Source: Euglena gracilis (Eukaryota > Euglenida > Euglenophyceae > Euglenales). From it: DNA of 64,000 bases. The stretch covers positions 80,100,474-80,164,473 of the forward strand of contig CP154956.1 in NCBI GenBank assembly GCA_039621445.1. Direction: 5' to 3'. A program made the translations under genes and the position numbers. The notes under the pieces are model-generated. The model was not told the DNA's origin. It was given only the letters and a program-made list of their open reading frames with translations, and made no database searches. Below are positions 1 to 10,888 of the stretch, piece after piece (within the stretch, counting starts at the first letter, position 1; the number at the start of each line of letters is the position of its first letter).

Positions 1-704
1 CTTCAAAGAATTGCAAAAAAATGTTAACATCCTAAAACATGCATATATTGGGAAAAAAACGCACACATATGCATGAGGGCAAAAAAATGCGCATAAGAGC
101 GTTTTGGACCTTTTTTTTGCAAACTTTCTACACCCGAAAAGGCCTGGAGGGGTTTCTTTGTGTGGTTGTGTGCAGCGCTATGGGTTTCATATGCATTCCA
201 ACGTGCACGTCCACTCCCGCACCTCCAATTTCATTCTGACGGCTTTCGGGCAGAGGGCAACACACCGTGCTCTCATCCGTGCTTCAGCCAACCATCCCCG
301 CAGCCACCCCCCCCCCTGCTTGGTTTGCCACCGGCTGTCCTGCCCTCCCCCCCCCCCGCACAGATTCCACCCGAGCCTCGCCGCCCTGGGGCCCAACCAG
401 GCGGCCTTCACCATCTCCTCCGGGGAGGGGGTCCAGCTAGTCCATTTTTCCAGTGTCTAGCAAAATGGCTTGCCAGTGGACTCCCCCCTGTGTGTCATTG
501 TGGCTGTTTGTTTGGTGCCTTTTATCCCTTCTTCTGGCCTGGTGCTGTTTTTTTTTGCCTCTGGCCCTTTTTGTCTGTGTTGTGGAGGTGGCTAGAGCCT
601 GGTTGGACCCCCCCAGGGTCCTCAAGCAACAGCCTGGACGGGACCAAGCACCTCTGGTCAGCCATGCCCTTGGGCCCAGCATCGCCCAGCATCGCCTTTG
701 AAGC
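1..704. other. No gene recognised
   Basis: AT-rich start followed by C/T-rich sequence with C runs near 308-358. Open frames here are low-complexity Pro/Leu/Ser translations and overlap in all frames. I see no conserved motif or splice pattern. Confidence 0.5.
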
Positions 705-1385
705 CCTTAGAGGTGCACCTCCTGTACCTGCATCCACTCAGATACCTGCATCCGGAGCATCCAAAACAGCATCTGCAACCACTTCATCCGCTTTTGTCCA
801 CTTTTTACCCACTTGTACAACTTTGGCCATCCTTGGCCACTTTTGGCCACTTTTGCCCACCATTGCCTCTTTGCCCAACTTCACTCACCTTTGGCCGCAA
901 GCTCTCCTGATTTATTTGGCCAATCCGGTATCTGCATCCACCGCACTAACTCAATATCTGCAGAAAATGCATCTTGTCCAACATCTGCATCTTGTCCAGT
1001 GTCTGCATCTTGTTAAATATCAACATCTTGTCCAGTATTTGCACCTTGTGTGGCATCTGCACCTTGTCCAGTGTCTACATCTAGTCCAATACCTGCATCC
1101 ATTGCATCTTGTCCAATATCTACAACCACTGGGTCTTGTCCAGTGTGTGCGTCTTGTCCAGTACCTGCATCCACTGCATCTTGTCTAGCATCTGCAACTT
1201 GTCCAGCATCTACATCTTGTCCGGCATCTGCATCTTTTCCAGTGTCTGCATCTTGTCCAGTATCTGCGCCCACTGCATCTTGTTTGGCATCTGCAGCTTG
1301 TCCAGTATCTGCAGCCACTGGATCCTGTCCAGCATTTGCATCTTATCCAGCATCTGCAACCACTGCATCTTGTCCAGCATCATAA
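705..1385. repeat. 18-bp minisatellite
   Basis: Tandem array with an imperfect 18-bp unit close to TGTCCAGCATCTGCATCT. It is best preserved from about 955 to 1385 and degenerate before that. Because 18 is a multiple of 3 it stays open in several frames and yields Asp/Ala/Gly/Gln-rich or Cys/Ser-rich peptides, which I do not treat as genes. A second short repeat, CCCAGCATCG, flanks it at 677-698 and 1421-1512. Confidence 0.85.
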
Positions 1386-1512
1386 AAATGGGTTTAATTA
1401 TTCAAAATATACAAAAAAAAAATGCCAGCATCGCCCAGCATCACCCAGCATCGGAACCCCACCTCTGGTCTACAAAAATCCAGCATCGCCCAGCATCGCT
1501 CAGCATCATCAG

Positions 1513-2516
1513 AGGTGCTTGGTCGGGACCCTCCCAACACGGAGGAGGGGTCAGACCCCCCCCCCCACTTCGGAACTGAAGGGGACGGGAAAGGCCCCGG
1601 ATTTGTGGACCGACAAAGGCCCGGATGCCTGGCCACAATTGGTCAAAAATCCCTGATTCTTCGTTGAAAAAAAATCCCAAAATGCTCATTTTTTGAAAAC
1701 TCTTGAACACTTTTTTTTGTGGAAAACACCAAAACATCAAAACATGGGCAATATGCTCAAAAGTGAGGGAAAAGGGCATACTTTGCTCATTTTCTGGTGC
1801 ACAGCGCACTATTTTTGGAACCTGCCGACCGGACACCCCCCCTCCTACCACCCACCTCAAAACCAAATAGCCACCCATCTGCCAACACCTCCCTCTATTT
1901 TGCAACCCTCCAGACGGCCTGAACCCCCCTTTTGGTCAATTGGGGGGGGGGGGGCAATTGGGGGGGGGCACCCCTGCCCCCCCCAACTGGACATTTTGGG
2001 CCCAGCGTTTGTGGTCCGTTATAAGGCATTTTACCTTGAAATGAGTAACCCCCCCCCCCCGAATTGGCCAGCTGGGCCCTGGCCAATTGGGCCAACTGGG
2101 GGGGGGGGGTCACGTCTGAGGGGACAAAATGGGGATGGCAACATGCACCAAAAAATTCCTTCGGCACTGGGGGGGGGGGGTCCATGCCGGATTGGATCGG
2201 TGCGGGTGGGGAACTCCTACCCCAAAATCGAGCTGTCTACGGGTGTTTCCCAAAAAAAATTCGGTGCTTTGCACCAAAACCATACCCAACCCTGGTAGCG
2301 TTTTGAACACCCCCGGGGGGGGGGGGGGGGTCTGGCTCGACCTACCCACCACCTGGTTAAAAAAAAAAGCCTCCCTGGTGAACAAGACAAAAAAAAGAAA
2401 ACCAACGCAAACTGCATCAAATACAAATGCCAAAACCAAAAGATTTGGTGGGGCGTTTTCACCACAAAGCTGCCTCCCAACCACTGGATGAAACCCACTG
2501 CACAAGCTCCACATAC
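1513..2516. other. Homopolymer C/G-rich repeat debris
   Basis: Many C or G runs of 8-14 bases (1557, 1944, 2049, 2098, 2170, 2317) around short inverted segments such as the GGCCAATTGG-type palindromes near 2065-2100. It resembles the poly-C MITEs seen later but no clean ends could be defined. It lies downstream of the last visible cyclin exon; no further cyclin exon was found, so that gene probably continues beyond base 1 or is truncated. Confidence 0.45.
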
Positions 2517-2643
2517 CATTTCCCTCCTGGTGTATGTGTCAGCAGAGATAGACAGAAACTGCTGGGTGGTTGGAGGATCTTCCTCGTGGAATTTGGCACT
2601 GATGCAGCACGCAGTGATTCCAACCAATTGTAGCAATAGCAGG
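2517..2643 (-). CDS. Cyclin exon 3, helices 3-4 of the cyclin box
   Basis: Starts after CTTCAAAG and ends before a GTATGT donor. The first base completes the codon split at the end of exon 2. It encodes QLVGITACCISAKFHEED, then PTTQQFLSISADTYTRREM, matching the conserved helix 3 and the following D-x-Y-T-x-x-E-x stretch of cyclins. Confidence 0.75.
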
Positions 2644-5600
2644 CTTTGAAGGCTCAACGATGCAAAATGGGGGTACTAGCCAGTCGGTCGACTAATCAAC
2701 CAACTGGCAACTCACCAGGTCACCGACCTTTTAAGCCCCATTTGCCCTGTTTGGGCCAAACTTTTGTTCTGAACTGTCCGAGGGCTGTGGAATACCAAAA
2801 TCTCTTGTGTCATACAGCACATCAATTGAAAGCTCTCCCCAAGACCTTTCGCTTGGTGCCCACAGAACTCAGCCACACTGCACAGCACTCTGAACATTGC
2901 CGATCACATCTTCCCACCCTGTCCACAAATTCAAAATTCCAATGTTTCACCAGCCATGTTGCCCCTTGATTGAAAGCTCTTCGCAAAGGCTTTCAGCAGA
3001 TGGCCTTAGATTTCAGCCACGCTGCATGGTATTTCAGAAATTCCCCAAAATTGGCCAAAGGAAATTATTGCACAAAAAACCCCAATTTCTGGCCAAAGAC
3101 CCCCCAAAAACTGCTCACATATGTTTACCACATGTTTACAAAGCATTTTGGACACTTTCTGTTTCATTTTGGTCCCCCAGACGCCAGGTTCACGCCCGAA
3201 CCGGCCCGGCATCTGGGATGCCGGTTTGGGCAGGAATTTCACGCCCGAACCGGCGTCCCAGACGCCTTCAGGCGTGAACCCGCAGACACAGTTTGAACGA
3301 AATCCCTTGTGACCAAGCCCGTTTAGGAAAAAATACCTTCTTTATTAATACCTTAAACAAAATTTTCAGGAATTTTGGGTTCTGTGGGGTTCTGAAAGCG
3401 CCAGAAACCTTGCTGAAGCAACTTTTCAGTCAGATTGCCGGACCTGCAGGTTCTGAGTCACAGTTCTGAGTGAAATTAGGATCTCCCATTCAATTCTCTG
3501 GAACTGCAAAATCCGAGATCTGTGCATCGCGGCTGAATTCTGAGCCTGGACGTCTGATAAAAGAGCTTTGATCGATGGGCGACATCGCATTTCAGTAGCC
3601 GGTGACCCCCCCCTTTTTGGTACATTCAGGGCGGTCCTTAAGCAAATAAAAAAAAAAAGCTCCGTCCCAGCACACTCAGTGAAAAATATACAGGAAAATG
3701 GGCAAGAAATTTTGGCATTTTTCAGCGAGAACAGGTCGACATCAGATTCCTGGCACCCTTGGACCATCGTCCGTGAACCCGCAGACACAGTTTGAACGAA
3801 ATCCCTTGTGACCAAGCCCGTTTAGGAAAAAATACCTTCTTTATTAATACCTTAAACAAAATTTTCAGGAATTTTGGGTTCTGTGGGGTTCTGAAAGCGC
3901 CAGAAACCTTGCTGAAGCAACTTTTCAGTCAGATTGCCGGACCTGCAGGTTCTGAGTCACAATTCTGAGTGAAATTAGGATCTCCCATTCAATTCTCTGG
4001 AACTGCAAAATCCGAGATCTGTGCATCGCGGCTGAATTCTGAGCCTGGACGTCTGATAAAAGAGCTTTGATCGATGGGCGACATCGCATTTCAGTAGCCG
4101 GTGACCCCCCCCTTTTTGGTACATTCAGGGCGGTCCTTAAGCAAATAAAAAAAAAAAAGCTCCGTCCCAGCACACTCAGTGAAAAATATACAGGAAAATG
4201 GGCAAGAAATTTTGGCATTTTTCAGCGAGAACAGGTCGACATCAGATTCCTGGCACCCTTGGACCATCGTCCGTGAACCCGCAGACACAGTTTGAACGAA
4301 ATCCCTTGTGACCAAGCCCGTTTAGGAAAAAATACCGGTACTTGTCTGTTATCGCACGACATACCCCCTTTTGGTTATCGCACGACGCCCTTTTTTTGGG
4401 TTAATATGGGGTTATTGAAGGAGTAGGGTTAGGTGCGCACAGGCCATGTTGCGCTAAATGGCCTGTGCGCACCTAACCCTACTCCTTAAATAACCCCATA
4501 GGACTAAAAATAAGGTGTCGTGCGATAACCAAAAAATAAGGTGTCGTGCGATAACAGACAAGTACCAAAATACCTTCTTTATTAATACCTTAAACAAAAT
4601 TTTCAGGAATTTTGGGTTCTGTGGGGTTCTGAAAGCGCCAGAAACCTTGCTGAAGCAACTTTTCAGTCAGATTGCCGGACCTGCAGGTTCTGAGTCACAG
4701 TTCTGAGTGAAATTAGGATCTCCCATTCAATTCTCTGGAACTGCAAAATCCGAGATCTGTGCATCGCGGCTGAATTCTGAGCCTGGACGTCTGATAAAAG
4801 AGCTTTGATCGATGGGCGACATCGCATTTCAGTAGCCGGTGACCCCCCCCCTTTTTGGTACATTCAGGGCGGTCCTTAAGCAAATAAAAAAAAAAACTCC
4901 GTCCCAGCACACTCAGTGAAAAATATACAGGAAAATGGGCAAGAAATTTTGGCATTTTTCAGCGAGAACAGGTCGACATCAGGAAAAAAAATTGATTCCT
5001 GGCACCCTTGGATCATCGTCCATCCACTCAAATCATCAAAAACTGTGTTTTTCGACTGTTTAATTTTTGTGCCCATTCAAGTCCCAGTCTGGCCCTTAGC
5101 CGGCCCTTTGGCCGAAAGGGGGGGGGGCGGTCCTTAAGGGGGAAAAAAAAAACTATCCTTAAGGGACCGCCCTGGGTACATTACAGTGGCCAGTTGACTG
5201 ACTGGCCATTGCCGTAGGCAGCACCCCTCGTACAAATTGGTCGGACGATTAGTCGGCAGGGCAACTGGCTAGTCGACCGATGAATCGGTCGACGAGCTAG
5301 TGTCCCCCACTCTAATGTTTGGGACCGGCTTTGAATAAGTGAGAAAAATTTTCAGGGAAGACATGCATTTGCATGGACAAACACAAAAACTGTTGGAGTG
5401 CTTGCAATGGAAAATCCTGTGTGCAACACCATTGCATACCAAAGCCTGAGTCTATCGCGTTCCACACAGCGGACACTTAAATAACGGTCAACTGTATTGA
5501 CTGTGAGAGCGAATGTCTCGTGAGCCAATTGGAACTGCCTGCAAACTTCAAATGCCAACAGAAACGCCCTCGTCAAATGCATTAAATCATTCACATTGAG

Positions 5601-6463
5601 CATGGATGACCAACGGAATGTTTTTTTTTTTACCAGCATGTGGCTACAGGGCAGCTCTGGGAAACCAATCATGAAGCGTAACACGCATGCCATCCACAGG
5701 CCCCATTTTTTTGAGGCACCCTGAAAAACAATCAAATCACCCATATTAAGCTCAAACCCCACATACTGTATTACACGGTGTTGAGGTGGGTCCCCGCCCT
5801 GGACCAGAGGGCCACCCCACCCCACCAAGGGCAGCACCCAGGGCCCCTGCAAAGGATCAACGTTTTCTTCCAGCTGTTTTTTTTTTGCATTTTTCCTCCA
5901 AAAATGCCCAAAATAAATTATTGGCCGTTTTGGGGGGGTCAAAAAATTTGGCTCGGCGCTTCTCGCAACAAAAATGATATATTTCAGGCGAAATATATAT
6001 CGAACCCCGACCCCCCCCACTCTCTGCATGCTCATGGTCAATCCTTTGAGAACACCACCTTGATAAAAAAACATGATTTTGTGCAACACAATTTATGATC
6101 AAACAATCATTCAAATTTTTCTCAGAAAAAAATGGCAAAAGCCAAAAATTCTTGCACACTTTTTTCCGAAATAATCCAGCCAAAGTTCAATGAAAAATCC
6201 TTGAGAAAAAGGGATGAAAAACCTTGGCCTGGAAAAAATGCCTTGAAAACCTTCATTTTGGAAAATTTCTGCCTTTAAAAAAAGGCCTGGACCTCAGTGA
6301 CTTGTGTCTGCACCACAGTGAGGTAAGCAGCATTTGGTGCAAACTGAAGCTCAAGTCCCAATAACACCCGCAGGATGTCATCGGCGTACAATGTTCGCTG
6401 TGCTGCCAGTGTCTGGACAGAGTCCACAGCAGAAAGCGGACCGTGTGCTTCGACAGCCACCAT
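2517..6463 (-). CDS. Cyclin (A/B-like cyclin box), 3 exons visible, 3' incomplete
   Basis: Proposed exons on the minus strand are 6463-6293, 5720-5440 and 2643-2517. Introns begin GT and end AG and phases agree (0, then 2/1). Cyclins bind and activate cyclin-dependent kinases in cell-cycle control. Exon 1 carries the region before the box (YADDILRVLLGLE). Exon 2 has TRAFLLAFEVCRQFQL, then ETFALTVNTVDRYLS, matching the helix 1-2 signature MR-x-I-L-x-D-W-L-x-E-V ... T-L-x-L-x-V-N-x-x-D-R-F-L-S. Exon 3 continues LQLVGITACCISAKFHEED, the helix 3 signature LQLVG-x-x-x-x-x-I-A-x-K-x-E-E. Odd points: about 45 extra residues precede TRAFLL, and the invariant MR...DW positions read TR...AF, so kinase binding may be altered or the gene may be decaying. 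The start at 6463 is the only in-frame Met of exon 1. The second cyclin fold and stop codon are not in the window. Family call firm; exact model moderate. Confidence 0.75.
2720..3265. repeat. Dispersed repeat RepX, diverged copy 1
   Basis: Shares phrases with 17080-17880 and 40255-41135, e.g. CAGATGGCCTTAGATTT, CCTTTCGCTTGGT and a terminal palindromic CGCCCGAACCGGCGTC block (3185-3265). Lies in the second cyclin intron. Confidence 0.7.
3274..5022. repeat. Three tandem ~500-bp repeats
   Basis: Units begin at 3274, 3773 and 4273 with GTGAACCCGCAGACACAG. Unit spacing is 499 and 500 bp and identity looks almost complete. The third unit is split by the MITE at 4337-4566 and ends near 5022 with a small extra insert (AAAAAAAATTG). 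The parallel open frames inside the units come from the duplication and have no recognisable motif. The array sits within the second cyclin intron. Confidence 0.92.
4337..4566. mobile_element. Foldback MITE A with 8-bp target duplication
   Basis: Perfect 24-bp terminal inverted repeats starting GGTACTTGTCTGTTATCGCA. The interior is itself almost palindromic (AGGAGTAGGGTTAGGTGCGC and its complement). The direct duplication AAAATACC is at 4329-4336 and 4567-4574. The two sister 500-bp units carry the uninterrupted site (TTTAGGAAAAAATACCTTCT), so the insertion boundaries are certain. Confidence 0.95.
5023..5350. other. Poly-G run and GTCGAC-rich hairpin
   Basis: Contains a G run at 5119-5127, a repeat of GGTCCTTAAG and a hairpin near 5260-5300 built on CTAGTCGACCGATGAATCGG. 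No gene seen. Confidence 0.5.
5440..5720 (-). CDS. Cyclin exon 2, first half of the cyclin box
   Basis: Acceptor GATTGTTTTTCAG just before 5720, donor GTATGC after 5440. The first ~45 residues (GASKKWGLWMACV..., with a Lys run KKK) have no counterpart in cyclins known to me. They may be a retained intron, since a GTAAAA donor-like site follows CACATGCTG inside the exon. The last ~47 residues are a clear cyclin box. Confidence 0.72.
6293..6463 (-). CDS. Cyclin exon 1
   Basis: 57 codons from ATG to a GTCCAG donor after Thr-Glu. The frame is open upstream to about 6525 with an acidic Ser run (DEDSSSS), so the true start may lie further up or in another exon; an acceptor-like CTGTCCAG sits at 6411-6418. 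The text LYADDILRVLLGLELQ followed by NAAYLTVVQTQVTE fits the segment just before a mitotic cyclin box. Confidence 0.6.
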
Positions 6464-7530
6464 GGATGATGATGAATCTTCATCTGTTTGGGATCCAGGA
6501 CCAAGGTTCTCCAGGTCACAGATTCATTCAGTGACCCCGGCGAGGCACTTTCCCAGGCCGAAACCCTCCATTTTTTTAAAAAAAATTGAAAGCCCACACC
6601 CGGGGGGTCCACCCATCCATTCAAATCCATCCATTAAAAAACAGCCGAAAACTCTTGAACAAATCTTCCGGAATGACTGCCCCCTGTGAAGAATGACACC
6701 TCAAAGGGGGGCGGGGGTCTTGCGGCCTAAACCCACCAACCAAATTGAATTTGGCCAACCCCGGAGGGACTTGGCAGGCGGGCGGTTGTGGGCCGGAAAG
6801 TGCCCAAAAATAGCCTCCAGCGCTCTCGGCACCGGAATTGCTTTGGTCGAGGGCTGAGGAACTTCTGGCCCGCCTTGGTGCCTTCCCAGGCACCCCTGGG
6901 TTGGGTTCTGCACACACCCACTCGCGAAACCCCTGGGAGGGGAAGGGTGGTCACACAGATTTCAAATGAATCCATGCTCCAGGCCTGGGGGCGAGCTGCC
7001 CACGTCCCCAGGGATAGATGGGAAGCCCTGGGGGGGATCAGACCCCCCTCTAGCCACGGGGGGGACCCCCCCACCTCGAAACTGACATGGGATGGACATA
7101 GATGTTGGGAGTCCGGACCCCCACCCCCTCCTCGGCAGGTTCCAGAAAAAGCGAAAAATTTTCTTCTGGCGCACAGGATGTGGATTGATAAAAATGTGTG
7201 CATAAAACACACATACAACATACATGTATGTGTGTACACGTATATAGCCTGCACATACTTTTACACACATAAATTGAGACACATGTCCACACATATACAC
7301 ACGGGATACATGCAGCCACACGCATATTAATACGTGTCTGTGTGCCTCCGCGAAACTTCTTTGTGATCACCACCTGGCAAGTCTCTGCGCCTGAATAGGC
7401 TGTCAAGGCCAGTTGGACGCCTGGCCCCAATTACAGCCCGTTTTGGTCATTTTCGGGGCCATTTTTGGTTTAAAAATTGAATATTTCAAAATTTCTTTCA
7501 AATGGTGGGGAATCAAAGTGAATCATTCGA
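6464..7530. other. Upstream flank of the cyclin gene; no gene recognised
   Basis: The cyclin promoter should lie here on the minus strand, but no motif stands out. A poly-C-interrupted stretch spans 6600-7130 and an ACACAT/GTGTAT-rich microsatellite lies at about 7195-7330. Open frames on both strands are low complexity. Confidence 0.4.
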
Positions 7531-7559
7531 GACCTAAAATAAAGCCCCTTGGACCAGGA

Positions 7560-7735
7560 CCTTGTTTTACAGCTAACGGCTGAAATGTTAGCCACCATAC
7601 CTAGGAATTGTGGCCACAGGGCTTAAAATGAGGGCCACAGAACCTAAAATTCAGGCCAGAGAACCTAAAAATAGTGTCCACTGAACCTAAAAATAGTGGC
7701 CACCGGACCTAAAAATAGTGGCCACAAAACCTAAA
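7560..7735. repeat. Short imperfect tandem repeat
   Basis: Repeated phrases of about 28-30 bp of the form CCTAAAATAGTGGCCAC with variants (GGCCACAGAACCTAAAAT). Related GTGGCC-ATCATTTT phrases recur at 8965-9075. Confidence 0.7.
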
Positions 7736-8154
7736 TCTGGGACATTCCTGAAATTGTGGGGTAGACGTGCTGCCACACATGAAGACGTCCCAAATGAACT
7801 CCTGATGGTGAAAAATGTAAATGTACTCATTGTGCAACGAAGCAGACATTGTGCAACAAAGCCCCCAAAAATTCCTGTGAATCTGTGCATCATACTGAAA
7901 ACCAGGAAACAATTGCATCGTACAAGCTTTTTTGAATTATGAAAAAAAAGCCACGTTTCATGAGACTCTACATTTGGACAGGAAAGCCCCCAAGCAACAA
8001 TTATCAATGCAAAAAGTTACGTCGTGCACTCAAAAAAAAGAACAAAAATGAGCACACACATGACATTGTTTTGTATTGTTCTCAAGGTGCTCTTCTGGCA
8101 GCGAATGAAAAACTGAAAACCGGAAGGACAGCCACACCAACCAAAATGCTTTGA
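7718..8154 (+). CDS. Possible small protein or exon pair, unrecognised
   Basis: Two overlapping open frames, 7718-7942 and 7939-8154 (4-base overlap ATGA). They have mixed, non-repetitive composition: a basic stretch KKLRRALKKKNKNEH and a calmer part IVLYCSQGALLAANEKL. This makes them more protein-like than their surroundings. No family recognised and no upstream promoter or splice signals identified. Both may be relics of a mobile element. Confidence 0.25.
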
Positions 8155-8338
8155 AACCGTGTTTGGGCCGATTTCGAGACTTTAAAAGTCTTAAATCTTC
8201 GCCCAAAACACGGTTTCAAACAAGAACAGTGTTTTGGGCCAAGGTTTTAGGGGGGCCCAGGGGCGACCGCGGCGCCTTCGGCGCCGCGGTCCCCGCCCCT
8301 GGGCTCCCCCTAACTCTTGGCCCAAACACAGTTCTTGA
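8149..8338. repeat. Two adjacent long hairpins
   Basis: 8149-8221 folds on TTTGAAACCGTGTTTGGGC. 8219-8338 folds on CAAGAACAGTGTTTTGGGCC with a GC-rich tip GGCGCC-TTC-GGCGCC near 8270-8285. Both arms are nearly complete complements, as in a foldback element. Confidence 0.85.
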
Positions 8339-9097
8339 CACAATAAATGAAAAATTTTGGCACCTTCAGCAACGGACACCCCCCCCCCTCCAGGAAGTCC
8401 AGTTCAGTTCGGAAATGAACAGGGGGGGGGGTCTCCCCCCCCCCCCCCCCGTGTACCTGGCCTCCACTTGAAACCATCTCACACAAAATTTGAGCCTTTT
8501 TTGTCCATTTTCAGGTAAATTTTGCCAGTTCGTTGAAAATGGGACACAGCTGAGCAGTTTTTGGTAATTCAAATAACTTGCGGGCAAAAATTCTTCACAA
8601 TGACTATAGAATGACCAAAAAATAGGCTGAAATGGGCAAAGTTGGTGAAAAAAGTCCAAAAGTGGCGAAATTGACAAAAATTGACGAAAAAATGACTTCA
8701 AATGGGCAAAAATGCAGCCTCCACCAACGATGAACATGACCTTGACCATGAACATGACAAGAGAGATTGACGGTGAAATTGTTTCTGCATTGCAAGGCTG
8801 TGGCTCGGGTAATTTTCTGTGAGTCACATGGCTGGCCGACGGCTGGTCGACGGCGTGCTCCCCCATTAGTGATCAATAACCTTACCAATTGTGATGTTTG
8901 GAACTTCATCAAATGATGGGGGGTGGAGAGGAAACCTCATTCTTTTTTAATATTTTTAGGTGCAGTGGCCAGTTTCGTGGCCATAATTTTGGGCTTTGTG
9001 GCCATCATATTTAGGAAGATGGCAAACATTTTTGCTATAGGTGGCCATCATTTTGAGGCATGTGGCCGTATTTTTCACATGTTAGCTGTAGGTCCCC
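8339..9097. other. No gene recognised
   Basis: C and G runs at 8382-8450, then A/T-rich sequence with repeated AAAATTGAC and GTGGCCAT phrases. Open frames are not convincing. Confidence 0.4.
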
Positions 9098-9118
9098 AAT
9101 AATAATAATAATAATAAT
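9098..9118. repeat. (AAT)n microsatellite
   Basis: Seven consecutive AAT/ATA units. Confidence 0.9.
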
Positions 9119-9299
9119 TTCCTTTGATTACCCAATGCTTTGGAGGTGTTTTTGAAATTTTGATTTGTTGAACCAAAAAATGGGTCGAAAACAGCCAAGT
9201 CAAAGCAAGCCAAATCTGTCCAAAGTGAAGCACATCAGGGGCCAGGCGTCCAACTGGCCTGGCAATCTGTACGAGGCGACAGAGGGTCCCAACCAAACA

Positions 9300-9645
9300 A
9301 CCCGACCCCCCGACCCCCCCCGGGGGGGGGGGGAGGGGGGTTGCTCCACTCTTCGAAAACCCAGTCAGTCACTTCTTGGTAAACCAGTCAGTCAGTACCC
9401 CCCGGGGGGGGGGGGGGTCGGCCACTCTGGAATCCAAAGGGATTTTGACCCAAAAAAAAACGTCAAAGAAAGGCAGAAAAAAATACCATCGCCTTTGGTG
9501 CCAGGTCACTTCAGTAGTCTTTTGCCGACCCCCTCCCAGGGGGAGGGGGTCTGGGCCAAAAACCAGTCAGTCACTCTGAAAAAAACCATCCACCCCCCGG
9601 GGGGGGGGGGGGGCGGCCAGTGACTAAGTGATTGCATGGTTCCAA
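9300..9645. repeat. ACCAGTCAGTCAC / CCCCGGGG repeat cluster
   Basis: Contains CCAGTCAGTCA units at 9360, 9385 and 9561 alternating with CCCCCC-GGGGGG palindromic runs (9306-9335, 9400-9417, 9530-9550, 9593-9615). The same signature recurs at 11940-12260, 13123-13175 and 56310-56450, so it is a dispersed family. Ends and target duplication not resolved. Confidence 0.6.
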
Positions 9646-9775
9646 AAGCTTCATTTTAAGTCCCCAGTGATTTCCTTTGATTCCCCAAAATTTTTCCTAT
9701 AGTTTGAATTTTTGATTTTCCGATTTTTTGACACCAAAAAGGGCTTAAAACGGCAGATCAGAAGCCTGCGGCACT

Positions 9776-9925
9776 GTTTTGGGTCGTAAATCAGCCATAT
9801 CTCGGGCTGGGCGGGGAGTTGCGGGGAAATCAAAACACCGTCAGATAGGGCATTTCGAGGGCTTCAAATTGGTCCAGACATTTCCTTTGATTTTGCTTCA
9901 TTTTTGAGATATTTTGGAATTTTTT
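9776..9925. repeat. Dispersed repeat RepY
   Basis: Phrases ATCTCGGGCTGGGCGGGGAG, TTCGAGGGCTTCAAATT and GACATTTCCTTTGATTTTGC recur at 10935-11080, 11310-11420, 51505-51660, 51710-51850 and 51920-52060 (the last copies within an intron of the glycosylase gene). No coding potential seen. Confidence 0.75.
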
Positions 9926-9964
9926 TTTACCCTGAAAACAGCCCAAAATGGTGGCCCCGAGCAA

Positions 9965-10888
9965 GAAATTGGTGATGGACTTTTTGGTGGTCGCTAGCGA
10001 CTAGTCGCTAGCGACCATGGTCAGTAGCGACCATTTTCTAGCGACTAGTCGCTAGCGACCATTGGTGATAAGACTGGTCGCTAGCGACTAGTCGCTAGCG
10101 ACCACGAATTTTAAGTCCACCCCCCCTTCTAAAAAAGTTTTTAAGCCCCCCCCTCCAAAAAAAATTCATTCAAATATGAAGGAAAATGACTCAAAAGCCA
10201 CCCAAATGCCTTCAGAAACCCCATTCGGGGGTCCATTTGCAAAAAAAAATTGGGTAATATCTTCTTTTTGCGCCGGTTCTGTGAAACTTGTCTTTGTCCA
10301 GGAGTTAAGGAGCCCCCCCGGAGGAGGACGAAGGACGACTAAGTTCGCATATCGAGGTTCATTCGGGAGCGCAATTTGGCCCTCCTCATTTTGCACACAC
10401 AAGGGGATTTTGTTACTTTGTTTGGGGGGGGGTGGGGTCCTGGGGGGGGGGGTGGCGGCAGCCGGAGGAGGCCGCAGGCCGACTAAGTTCGCATATCGGG
10501 GTTCATTCGGGAGCGCGATTTGGCCCTCCTCATTTTACGCACACAAGGGGATTTTGTTATTTTGGGGGGGGGTCCGGGGGGGGGGGGCGGCAGCCCCCGC
10601 GGAGGAGGCCGTAGGCCAACTGAGTTCGCATATCGGGGTTCATTTTTTTGCAAATGGACCCCCAAATGGGGTTTCTGAAGGCATTTGGGTGGGTTTCGAG
10701 TCATTTGAATCCTTCTCATTCTCCTTCACATTTGGATGAAAAATTTGGGGGGGGGCTTAAAAAAATTTTTAGAGGGGGGGGTGGACTTAAAATTGGTGGT
10801 CTGAGCGACTAGTCGCTCCGACCACCAATGGTCGGTAGGCCATCACCAACAGTCGCTAGCGACCACTAAAAAATCCATCACCAATTTC
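9965..10888. mobile_element. 924-bp inverted-repeat element with GTCGCTAGCGAC palindromes
   Basis: Ends GAAATTGGTGATGGA at 9965 and its complement ending at 10888, followed inward by GTGGTCGCTAGCGACTAGTC palindrome clusters at 9989-10105 and 10798-10865. Long subterminal arms also match: a CCAAATGCCTTCAGAAACCC block at 10200 and its complement at 10665. The centre holds two and a half copies of a ~130-bp unit (ATCGGGGTTCATTCGGGAGC) with poly-G runs. No clear target duplication, so the exact termini are uncertain. No transposase seen. Confidence 0.75.

Noticed and set aside
160-1188. 342-codon plus-strand open frame
   Set aside because: Low-complexity translation of poly-C and the 18-bp minisatellite; overlapping frames are equally open.
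3426-4955. Three parallel minus-strand open frames with the same peptide
   Set aside because: They arise from the near-identical 500-bp tandem units inside an intron and have no recognisable motif.
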